Positions 51,372-57,706 of a stretch of 57,706 nt of DNA are shown here, piece by piece. The translations under genes and the position numbers were made by a program. The stretch's first letter is position 1. The number at the start of each line of letters is the position of its first letter. This DNA comes from Bryobacterales bacterium (lineage in GTDB: Bacteria; Acidobacteriota; Terriglobia; Bryobacterales; Bryobacteraceae), in assembly GCA_003135055.1 (NCBI GenBank), contig PLDF01000401.1, forward strand, positions 1 to 57,706, written 5' to 3'. The notes beneath the pieces were generated by a model. The model saw only the letters and a program-made list of their open reading frames with translations. It ran no database searches and had not been told where the DNA came from.

Positions 51372-52636
51372 CAGTCCTGAAGATGAAACGCCTTTCGAAT
51401 GGCTGCGACCACGTGCGCGTCTTCGGGCTTGCCGGCATGCTGCCGCAATTCGGAGATGGGCCCGTGCGCCACTTTATTGACGATACCGCGGGTCAGGGCT
51501 TCCATGGCCTCTTCCTGCCGCGGCGTAAACGGCCCGTACTTGCGGCGCACCTTGTCGATTTCCGCGGCGCGTATGCGCTCAAGCTGTTCCTGAATCTGCA
51601 CGATAGCGGGCGTCACTTCGGCCACTTTGAGACGCGCCATCATGCGGTCGACTTCTTCGGTGACCATGATCTCGGCGCGCTCGGCTTCCTTGTGGCGCTC
51701 GCGCAGGTTGGAGTTGACCACTTCCTGCAGATCGTCGATATCGTAGAGGAAGACGTTGTCGATCTGGTTCACCGCCGGGTCGATATTGCGCGGCACGGCG
51801 ATATCGATCAGGAACATGGGCTTGTTGCGCCGGGCGGCGATGACGCGCTGCATGTCGTCGCGGGTGAGAATATAATGCGGCGCGCCGGAGGAGGCGATCA
51901 CGATATCCATCTCAGGCAGCATGCTCACGAAGCGCGTATATTCGACGGGCGTGCCTTGAAAAAGCTTCGCCATTTCCATGGAGCGCTCGTGCGTGCGGTT
52001 GGTGACGAAGACGTGCGAAGCGCCGGAGCGCCGCAGATGGCGCGCGGCGAGCTCGGACATTTTGCCCGCGCCCACAATCATGATGGTGCGGTTCGATAGC
52101 GAGCCGAAGATTTTGCGCGCCAGCTCGACGGCTGCGTAGCTGACGGAAACGGCCATCTGCCCGATGCCGGTTTCCGAGCGCACGCGCTTGGCGACGCTGA
52201 AGGCGCGCGACATCAGGCCGTCCAGCCAACCGCAGACCGCGCCGCAATCCTTGGCCGCGCCGTAGGCGGCCTTGAGCTGCCCGAGAATTTGCGGCTCGCC
52301 CACCACCATGGAATCGAGGCTGGAGGCGACGCGGAAAATGTGATGGATGGCGTCGCGGCCTTCGTGACGGTAAAGGTGCGGCTGGAGCGCGGCCGGGTCG
52401 ACGCCCTTGAGCGCGGCGAGGAAACTATCGACCAGAGCGCCAGGGTCGCATTCGTCGCCGGTGGTGAGGGTGATTTCCACGCGGTTGCAGGTGGAGAGGA
52501 TCATGGCCTCGGCGACTCCGCCGCGGGCTTTCAAATCGGCCAGGGAAGCCGGCAGCGTTTCCTCGCGAAAAGCCAGCGATTCACGCACCGCGACGGGCGC
52601 CGTCTTGTGGCTGACTCCTGTGACGAGCAGCTTCAT
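51371..52636 (-). CDS. hemA: glutamyl-tRNA reductase
   Basis: First committed enzyme of C5-pathway heme synthesis: reduces glutamyl-tRNA to glutamate-1-semialdehyde with NADPH. 421 residues from ATG 52636 (MKLLVTGVSHKTAPVAVRES). Catalytic Cys in MILSTCNRVEI; tRNA/substrate loop SLDSMVVGEPQILGQLKAAY; NADPH domain MIVGAGKMSELAARHLRRSG; helical dimerisation domain at the end. The ATG overlaps the ccsA stop by four bases (ATGA). The frame is open to 53233, but that part is antiparallel coding for ccsA in another frame. Confidence 0.97.
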   Translation of the reverse strand: MKLLVTGVSHKTAPVAVRESLAFREETLPASLADLKARGGVAEAMILSTCNRVEITLTTGDECDPGALVDSFLAALKGVDPAALQPHLYRHEGRDAIHHIFRVASSLDSMVVGEPQILGQLKAAYGAAKDCGAVCGWLDGLMSRAFSVAKRVRSETGIGQMAVSVSYAAVELARKIFGSLSNRTIMIVGAGKMSELAARHLRRSGASHVFVTNRTHERSMEMAKLFQGTPVEYTRFVSMLPEMDIVIASSGAPHYILTRDDMQRVIAARRNKPMFLIDIAVPRNIDPAVNQIDNVFLYDIDDLQEVVNSNLRERHKEAERAEIMVTEEVDRMMARLKVAEVTPAIVQIQEQLERIRAAEIDKVRRKYGPFTPRQEEAMEALTRGIVNKVAHGPISELRQHAGKPEDAHVVAAIRKAFHLQD

Positions 52637-53454
52637 TTTTTGATCAGCATCGCGCCCAAACGCGCGTGCGCCACCCAGGTGAGGGCCGAGCAGCCGAGCA
52701 CGACGATGGTCATAAAGGCCGCTTTGCGCGGGCGCCAGCCGGCCGTGGTCCGCAGAAAAACCAGCACCAGGAAGGTTCCCCAGGTGAAGAAAGAAAGGGC
52801 GATGGAAGGCTGCCGGATCCAGGCGGTTTTGTGTTCGATGAATGCCCATGTGCTGGCGGCGATTACGGCCAGCGTGATCAGGATGAAACCGGCGGCCATG
52901 GATTTGGAGATTACTTCGTCGAGCGTACCTAATGCGGGGAGCCAGGAACGCGATTGGCGCGATTTCTTGTTCTTCAGCTCGCGTTCCTGGAACAGGTAGA
53001 GCAGCGACGCCAGCGCCATCAGCGCGAGCGCGGCATAGCTTAGCAGCGCCAGAACAATGTGCAGGGTGAGCCAGGCGTTGCGCAGCGCGGGGCTGGACCA
53101 GGGGGCCACGGGATTGGAGAACGTGGCCACCAGCGACATGACGAAGACCAGCGGGAAGACGAAGACGCTGAGGCTGGTGAGCTTGTAGCGCCACTGCACA
53201 AAGAGATAGAGCAGCACGATGAGAAACGCGCACATGGAAAGCGTTTCGTAGAAGTTGGCGATGGGGCAGCGGTTGGAGGCGATGCCGTCGTCGATGATGG
53301 AGACAAGATGGAAGACCGCGCCCAGGCCGAAGGCGGCGAGAGCTACGCGAAACAGGCTGTCGCGGCGGCGGACCATGGTCAGAATAGCGTGGAGCAGGCC
53401 CAGGGAATAGAGGGCAGCGGCGACGCGCAGCCAGAGAACGCCTATTTCAGCCAT
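52633..53454 (-). CDS. CcsA/HemX-type cytochrome c assembly or heme-biosynthesis membrane protein
   Basis: 273 residues with about eight hydrophobic helices. It has the CcsA/CcmC-like core: HLVSIIDDGIASNRCPIANF (His in helix 2), YETLSMCAFLIVLLYL, LTLHIVLALLSYAALALMAL (His), and FFTWGTFLVLVFLRTTAGWR. The conserved WGTxW-like signature is only partly kept. In this position, in front of hemA, it matches the hemX-type genes of Gram-positives and acidobacteria. The stop overlaps hemA. A divergent partial copy of its 5' end lies at 55912-56160. Confidence 0.85.
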   Translation of the reverse strand: MAEIGVLWLRVAAALYSLGLLHAILTMVRRRDSLFRVALAAFGLGAVFHLVSIIDDGIASNRCPIANFYETLSMCAFLIVLLYLFVQWRYKLTSLSVFVFPLVFVMSLVATFSNPVAPWSSPALRNAWLTLHIVLALLSYAALALMALASLLYLFQERELKNKKSRQSRSWLPALGTLDEVISKSMAAGFILITLAVIAASTWAFIEHKTAWIRQPSIALSFFTWGTFLVLVFLRTTAGWRPRKAAFMTIVVLGCSALTWVAHARLGAMLIKK

Positions 53455-53555
53455 GAAGTTGCGGCAAGATGGTGTCTGGATTAAGTATAGCGTGGGGCGG
53501 GTACGGTCCGGGGAGGGTAATAAGGAAGCATGGGCGAAATGATTTACGGGCCTTG

Positions 53556-54593
53556 ATGAGACATAGCTTCGTGGATACCAAAGATCCGTTGAATCTGCCG
53601 GACGCGGAGTTCGACGCCGTAATGACAGAGATCGACCGTGAATTGCGCCAACGTACGGACAAGATAACTGGCCGCGAGTTTCTTGGGTTTGTGGAGTACT
53701 GCTCAGTGTTCAAGATCAGCATCGATACTGAACATCCAACAACAAGAAGAATTTTCGATTGGTTCATTCGAATGTACGGCCAGCGGCTGAGCATGGATTG
53801 GGATTTTGGCCGTTCGGTTGTTTTCGTGAATGGCGAACTCTGCAAGGTTCGCGGAATTAGGTTTTTCGGTACGATGCTGTTCGTATGCGCTCCAACTGTC
53901 GTTGGCAGAAAGCTGAGGCAGGCTACATCTGACGGGATAATACCGGTCAACAATCTGCTTGAGAGCATTGAGGGTCTGACGCCGGTGTTGGCTGCGCGGC
54001 TGTCTCCTGACGAATGCTCGGAGATGCTAAAGGCATATAGTCGGATGTATATTGCGTTCTCAAAGCTGGAGGCTGCTCAGGGTAGTCGGTACGGAGGAGG
54101 CGACGCGCCGTACGTTAAAGAAGCGGTACACGATCTCATCGTCTCTACGGAAAGCCTGCTCAGCTCTTCACCGAATTACGGGCTGTCGAAATACGCGTCA
54201 TTGCAAGCAGTGGAAAAGGTCTTAAAGAGTTGCATTCCGGAGAAGGGCGGAACGCACAAGTATTCTCACAACCTAACCGGCCTTGCTGCCGAGGCAGCCA
54301 AATGGGGTGTTCCTGGAGTGGATGCGGCTCAAATTGCGGCTGTTCAATGTCCAGCAGCGGTGCGCTATCACTCAACGCTTGTCGCAAAGGGCGAAGCTGT
54401 AGCCGCACACTATGCTGCTTTAACCGTTTGTGGACAGTTAGCTCCAATACTGAAGGGGACGACGGCACAATCGGACGCGTGCGATTATGAGTTCGCGTTG
54501 CCCGACGGAGCGAAACTTAGCGGCATCAGGTTGGGCTACGTGTCACCGGCGCCTCCGTTTACCTTGTCCTCCGCCTCGCTTGGGGCGCCTTAA
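53556..54593 (+). CDS. accessory protein with HEPN-like C-terminal region
   Basis: 345 residues from ATG 53556 (MRHSFVDTKDPLNLPDAEF); GTG 53469 is an alternative but starts within 15 bases of the divergent ccsA. Clearly more AT-rich than its neighbours. The N-terminal part (IDTEHPTTRRIFDWFIRMYG, then GRSVVFVNGELCKVRGIRFF) is not recognised. The C-terminal 200 residues are helical, with SKYASLQAVEKVLKSCIPEK and THKYSHNLTGLAAEAAKW, the pattern of HEPN proteins (helix 1 xAEKxLK, then HxL). A defence or stress RNA-cleaving role is possible but not shown. Confidence 0.7.
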   Translation: MRHSFVDTKDPLNLPDAEFDAVMTEIDRELRQRTDKITGREFLGFVEYCSVFKISIDTEHPTTRRIFDWFIRMYGQRLSMDWDFGRSVVFVNGELCKVRGIRFFGTMLFVCAPTVVGRKLRQATSDGIIPVNNLLESIEGLTPVLAARLSPDECSEMLKAYSRMYIAFSKLEAAQGSRYGGGDAPYVKEAVHDLIVSTESLLSSSPNYGLSKYASLQAVEKVLKSCIPEKGGTHKYSHNLTGLAAEAAKWGVPGVDAAQIAAVQCPAAVRYHSTLVAKGEAVAAHYAALTVCGQLAPILKGTTAQSDACDYEFALPDGAKLSGIRLGYVSPAPPFTLSSASLGAP

Positions 54594-54752
54594 ACCGGTC
54601 AACGTGTGAAAGCGGCAGTCCGCACAGGCGGCATCGGTGTGCTATCTTCCAAAAAGCAAACACTCCGGCAAGCCGAAGGCCGCCGGGGCGTGACATTTCC
54701 GCAAGCCCGATGCCTTGCGGCAGAGCGGGAACGCTTTCATTATGCCCCTCTG

Positions 54753-55149
54753 TCAAGGTGCGTGGATTTCCAGTGCGGCGAGAATGGCGCGCTGAATCGC
54801 GGCAAGGTCATCCGGATGCAAGCTGGGGCAACGTACCGGCCGTTGAGGAGGACACGGTCCAATCGGCGGAGGGCAACGCAGGTGAGCATGTCACCCTTGG
54901 CTCACACATCCCGCTGCGGGTGAGAAGGATACGAGCCCACGGAAATCGAGTCATCGAGTAATGGAAGGCCTCAACAGGATCGGGGGCGACGGTGCTGAAC
55001 GGAACCACCAGGCACAGTCCTGAGTGGCGGCGGCGGCGCGGGGAAACGACAACAACGTGCCTGCGCTTCACAATCTCCGGCGGCTGAAAACCTGTTGAGA
55101 AGTCGCATATCAGGACCGTGCCCGGTTGTGGGTGGAAGGTGATGGGCAT
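54753..55149 (-). pseudogene. PemK/MazF-family toxin, broken
   Basis: The minus-strand ATG at 55149 opens a good PemK-like protein (MPITFHPQPGTVLICDFS, IVKRRHVVVVSPRRRR, CLVVPFSTVAPDPVEAFHY). The match then shifts frame near 54950. The next segment has TGA where Trp is expected (just before AKGDMLTCVALRRLDRVLLN), and another shift precedes the end PDDLAAIQRAILAALEIHAP. Two frameshifts and a nonsense codon make it inactive. No antitoxin gene is seen upstream. Confidence 0.8.
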
Positions 55150-55263
55150 CAGCCTTACCGCTCGCCGTGTGTTCGCCCGGCGATGCTTTCTATCATGCGG
55201 CGATGCTCTGGCAGCATCGGGTGAATGGTCATCGGGTGTCTACGGCTGCAGGTTTCTGCGCAT

Positions 55264-55596
55264 TCACCGACCCTCAAGCCCTTCCTGTTCGAGAATACGT
55301 CTGACATCCCGCTTGCCGTGCAGAATCCGAATCACGCGAATCGTGTCATTGTCCACAAGGTAATAAAGTCCGATTGCATCGAATCCGGCGACCGGCAAGA
55401 ACCGCGGATTCCGAAGTTGAGGGTTGCGCAGGGGATAAAGTGTGCCAAGAAATGGGTGTTGGCGGAGCGATTGAACGGTCGGCCGGATGGCGGCGCGGAA
55501 ACGTACGGCGACTTCCGGAAGATTGAGAGTGACAAGATAATACCGGAACTGGCGCACGACATCGTCGCTGGCGGCCTGACGGTAAGAGATCTTCAC
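55264..55596 (-). CDS. RelE/ParE family toxin
   Basis: 110 residues of the type II toxin RelE/ParE fold: ISYRQAASDDVVRQFRYYLV at the N-terminus, LGTLYPLRNPQLRNPRFLPV in the middle, and YYLVDNDTIRVIRILHGKRD with the conserved end RRILEQEG. The start overlaps the antitoxin stop by four bases (ATGA). Probably a DNA gyrase inhibitor (ParE type) or mRNA interferase. No lesion is visible, so the pair may be active. Confidence 0.87.
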   Translation of the reverse strand: MKISYRQAASDDVVRQFRYYLVTLNLPEVAVRFRAAIRPTVQSLRQHPFLGTLYPLRNPQLRNPRFLPVAGFDAIGLYYLVDNDTIRVIRILHGKRDVRRILEQEGLEGR

Positions 55597-55865
55597 GAAT
55601 TCCGGTCGGATTGGCGGTCAGCCAGCATGGCGTCCGTCCGCTTGTTTACCGTCTCCCAGAATTCATCTTCCGTGAGCTCCTTGGAAGCGAGGCCCGCCGC
55701 GAGCGAAGCTTCCATCTCTTCCTCTGTGTCATGAAAGCCCAGTGAGGCGCGCTGTTCTATGGCAGCCAACGCCGCTTCCACTACTGCATCGACGGATTCA
55801 TAGGAACCGCGTAGGATGACAGCCTGAATGCGCCGCTCCTGCTCTGGCGTAAGATCGATGGTCAT
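55593..55865 (-). CDS. type II antitoxin, ParD-like
   Basis: 90 residues: ribbon-helix-helix-like N-terminus (MTIDLTPEQERRIQAVILRG, SYESVDAVVEAALAAIEQRA) and an acidic C-terminal arm (DTEEEMEASLAAGLASKELTEDEFW) that would wrap the toxin. ATGA overlap with the toxin gene. Such antitoxins usually repress their own promoter; upstream sequence around 55870-55910 is the likely site. Confidence 0.8.
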   Translation of the reverse strand: MTIDLTPEQERRIQAVILRGSYESVDAVVEAALAAIEQRASLGFHDTEEEMEASLAAGLASKELTEDEFWETVNKRTDAMLADRQSDRNS

Positions 55866-55911
55866 CGTGTGTCTACTCCTCGCAGGTTCTCTCGCTTTCA
55901 GAGTAGGGAGA

Positions 55912-56160
55912 TCAAGGGCAGGCTGTCAAGTTTTGAAAGCCCCGGCTAGCGATTCCGTAAAGGCAGGGCCGCGAAGGAGCCCCGGCAATGCCGTCGCCGA
56001 TGATGGAGACCAAATGGAAGACCCGGCCCACACCGAAGGCCGCGAGCGCTATTCGGAACAGGTCGTCGCTGCGGCGGACCAGGGTCAGAATAGTGTGGAG
56101 CAGGCCCAGGATATAGAGGGCGGCGGCGACGTCGTGGCTCTGATCGGGGCCGGTAGACAT
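55912..56160 (-). pseudogene. partial second copy of the ccsA/hemX 5' end
   Basis: The frame reads VAAALYILGLLHTILTLVRR and ALAAFGVGRVFHLVSIIGDG, matching residues about 11-60 of the CcsA-like protein at 52633-53454 (VAAALYSLGLLHAILTMVRR, LGAVFHLVSIIDDG) in the same orientation. It then runs into unrelated sequence after GIAG. The DNA is similar from about 55985 to 56140. It is a truncated duplicate with many substitutions, so not recent. Confidence 0.85.
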
Positions 56161-56300
56161 GGCGAGCCGGCAGCTCGATCAGTGGCCCCCGATTCCGGAA
56201 GTCGCGCAAACCTCTCATTACTCTACCCGCTCCAGCGCCCCAACCGCTCACCTCGCCGTACCGCGCCGCCGGTCTCTCGCGTCATACTCAAAGCAGACCT

Positions 56301-57647
56301 ATGACACGTGTCTTCCCTGCCCTGGCGCTGGCGGCGGCTTGCGCTATGGCGCAGTCGCGTGGCGGGCGCGCCGCCAAGCCGGCGGCTCCGGCGGCGGTTC
56401 CGGATAAGTGGCCCATCCAGTCGCTGGCTGTCGAAGGCAACCAGACGTTTCCCACGGCGCAGATCCTCGCCGTCGCCGGGCTCAAGATCGGCCAGGTCGC
56501 CGGCGCCCCCGAATTCGATGCCGCGCGCGACCGGCTCACGGCATCGGGCGCGTTCGAAACGGTCGGCTACAAGTTTGTGCCCGCGGGCGCCGGTAAAGGA
56601 TACGCGGCCACGTTTCAAGTGGCGGAAACCACCTCCATTTTTCCGGCGCAATTCGAAGACCTTGTCGAGCCGGACGCCGACATCGAGAAGCTGCTGACTT
56701 CCCACGATCCGCTTTTTTCCATGGCTCACCTGCCCGCCAACCAGCTCACGCTCGACCGCGACGCGCGCTGGGTGGAAGAGTATCTGGCCGCAAAAGGCAG
56801 GCACGACAAGATCGCCGCGAGCGTGACCTCCGTGGGCCCGGACCGTTTTGTAATTCTCTTCCGCCCCGCCAGGGATCTGCCTGCCGTGGCGCAGGTGTCG
56901 TTCGAGGGCAACCGGATTGTGCCCGGCAGCGTGCTGCGCACCGCGGTTTCTGGCGCCGGCATCGGCTCGGCATATACGGAGCGTAACTTCCGGCAGATTC
57001 TCGAGGCCGCCGTTCGTCCCGTTTATGAGGAGCGCGGGCGGCTGCACGTGACGTTTCCCAAGATTCGGGCGGAGACGGAAAAGGACGTGCTGGGCGTTCA
57101 CGTTTACGTGACCGTCGATGAGGGCGAAGTCTACAACTTGGGCAAGGTTACTATCGTCGCGCCTACGCCGCTCGCCGCCGACCGGCTTCTGGCCGAAGGC
57201 GATTTCAAAACCGGCGATATCGACAATTCCGAGCTGATCGCCGCCGGTCTGGAACGCATCCGCAAGGTGGTGCTGCTGGCCGGATACCTGGACGTCAAGG
57301 TGACTTCGGATCGCCGTGTCGACGACGCGAAAAAGACCGCCGATATCGATGTCCGCGTCGATTCCGGCCCGCAATATCTCATGGGCAAGCTGACGCTCAC
57401 CGGTCTCGACCTGGAAGGCGAAGCCGAGATGAAGCGCATCTGGAGCCTCAAGGAAGGCGCGCCGTACAATCCCGAATATCCCGATCGCTTTCTGGATCGC
57501 GTGCGTGAGGACGGCATTTTCGATCACCTGGGCAAGACCAAAGCCGAGACGAAGATCGACGCGAAAACGCACCTGGTGGCGGTAACGCTGGTGTTTTCCG
57601 CCGACCCCGCGGATCAGAGCAAGCCAACCCGCCGCAAGCTACGATGA
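56301..57647 (+). CDS. secreted POTRA-domain protein without a beta-barrel
   Basis: 448 residues. Signal peptide (MTRVFPALALAAACAMAQ) and an Ala/Pro-rich spacer, then POTRA-like domains: IQSLAVEGNQTFPTAQILAV, VAQVSFEGNRIVPGSVLRTA, and VYNLGKVTIVAPTPLAADRL with YLMGKLTLTGLDLEGEAEMK. These resemble BamA/TamA periplasmic domains, but the protein ends where a 16-strand barrel would begin. It may be a stand-alone POTRA adaptor for outer-membrane assembly or secretion. CATACT about 12 bases upstream of the ATG could be its -10 box. Confidence 0.8.
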   Translation: MTRVFPALALAAACAMAQSRGGRAAKPAAPAAVPDKWPIQSLAVEGNQTFPTAQILAVAGLKIGQVAGAPEFDAARDRLTASGAFETVGYKFVPAGAGKGYAATFQVAETTSIFPAQFEDLVEPDADIEKLLTSHDPLFSMAHLPANQLTLDRDARWVEEYLAAKGRHDKIAASVTSVGPDRFVILFRPARDLPAVAQVSFEGNRIVPGSVLRTAVSGAGIGSAYTERNFRQILEAAVRPVYEERGRLHVTFPKIRAETEKDVLGVHVYVTVDEGEVYNLGKVTIVAPTPLAADRLLAEGDFKTGDIDNSELIAAGLERIRKVVLLAGYLDVKVTSDRRVDDAKKTADIDVRVDSGPQYLMGKLTLTGLDLEGEAEMKRIWSLKEGAPYNPEYPDRFLDRVREDGIFDHLGKTKAETKIDAKTHLVAVTLVFSADPADQSKPTRRKLR

Positions 57648-57706
57648 AGCTAAGAACCTCGCTTTATAAATACGGTCTCGTATTTCGAGAAGACCACTCC
57701 CTCACG
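57648..57706. other. window edge with a short sequence shared with 48.4 kb
   Basis: TTTCGAGAAGACCACTC near 57683-57700 resembles 48447-48465 (TTTCGAGAAGATCACTC), and the preceding bases (TAAATACGGTCTCGT / TAAGTGCGGTCTGGT) also align. Too short to classify. Confidence 0.35.

Noticed and set aside
52637..53233. N-terminal extension of hemA to 620 residues
   Set aside because: Coding sequence of ccsA in another frame; MKLLVTGVSHKTAPVAV is the real HemA start.
55201..55219. CGATGCT/AGCATCG hairpin as parE terminator
   Set aside because: A perfect 7-bp stem downstream of the toxin gene, but no T-run follows, so left unassigned.
56223..57572. 449-codon minus-strand frame
   Set aside because: Antisense to the POTRA gene, which has a signal peptide and three recognisable domains.
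1..57706. tRNA, rRNA and TPP-riboswitch signals
   Set aside because: Looked for cloverleaf arms and the thi-box before thiD; none was convincing. An automated scan (tRNAscan, Infernal) would be decisive.

Overview
The window looks like chromosomal DNA of a high-GC acidobacterium, most like the Solibacter/Bryobacter lineage. This is inferred from gene content. The signs are a DUF1592/DUF1552 secreted pair, ADOP-type MacB/FtsX permeases, a kinase fused to a TolB/PD40 propeller, two paralogous secreted esterases, a CE15 glucuronoyl esterase, and many secreted proteins of unknown role. No rRNA, tRNA, CRISPR array, intact transposase or phage gene was seen.

Layout. 1-4.4 kb: Uma2-type nuclease (-), then asnS, arginase and D-Ala-D-Ala ligase (+). 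4.4-8 kb: a gene remnant, a secreted cupin, an overlapping ECF sigma / membrane protein / secreted protein operon, and a DUF5995 gene. 8-10.5 kb: a poor, partly decayed stretch with ArsR beside a broken AHSA1 gene, a small HEPN-like pair and local repeats. 10.5-22.5 kb: secreted catabolic or unknown genes (DUF1592, DUF1552, nucleoside-hydrolase-like, esterase, PHP-like, amidotransferase-like, cupin, FAD oxidoreductase). 22.8-27 kb (-): aroE, a DapA-family lyase, a diheme cytochrome c and a PQQ-type dehydrogenase. 27-32 kb: a frameshifted HEPN-like gene, MarC, the second esterase and an FG-GAP protein. 32-35.6 kb (-): a tightly coupled five-gene operon of TPR protein, two small secreted proteins (one with a collagen-like tail), thiD and an HMA-like protein. 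35.7-48.3 kb: a DUF4258/DUF2283 pair, CE15 esterase, kinase-propeller, small secreted protein, flavin disulfide reductase, a gene graveyard (thioredoxin, SGNH hydrolase and methyltransferase remnants), a TIM-barrel isomerase and a full ADOP permease. 48.6-53.5 kb (-): the heme operon ccsA-hemA-hemC-cobA/hemD. 53.5-56.2 kb: an accessory island with a HEPN-like gene, a dead PemK toxin and a ParE/antitoxin pair, ending in a second, partial copy of the ccsA 5' end. 56.3-57.6 kb: a POTRA protein without a barrel.

The most distinctive feature is the set of non-coding interspersed repeats. Family C (three copies, 190-290 bp) is nearly palindromic; each end carries an 8-bp-stem, 10-nt-loop hairpin, and one stem base pair covaries between the two ends. 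Family A (five loci) has a GTGGGGCAGCC terminus, occurs solo, as an inverted pair, or with a longer shared module. A 36-39 bp hairpin related to the end of family C occurs twice alone. These elements sit between operon genes (asnS/arginase, hemC/cobA-hemD) and artificially extend reading frames, so several starts were set downstream of them.

The genes suggest a soil heterotroph with secreted polymer and ester hydrolysis, periplasmic PQQ/cytochrome c oxidation, and a background of small toxin-type modules, many of them dead.
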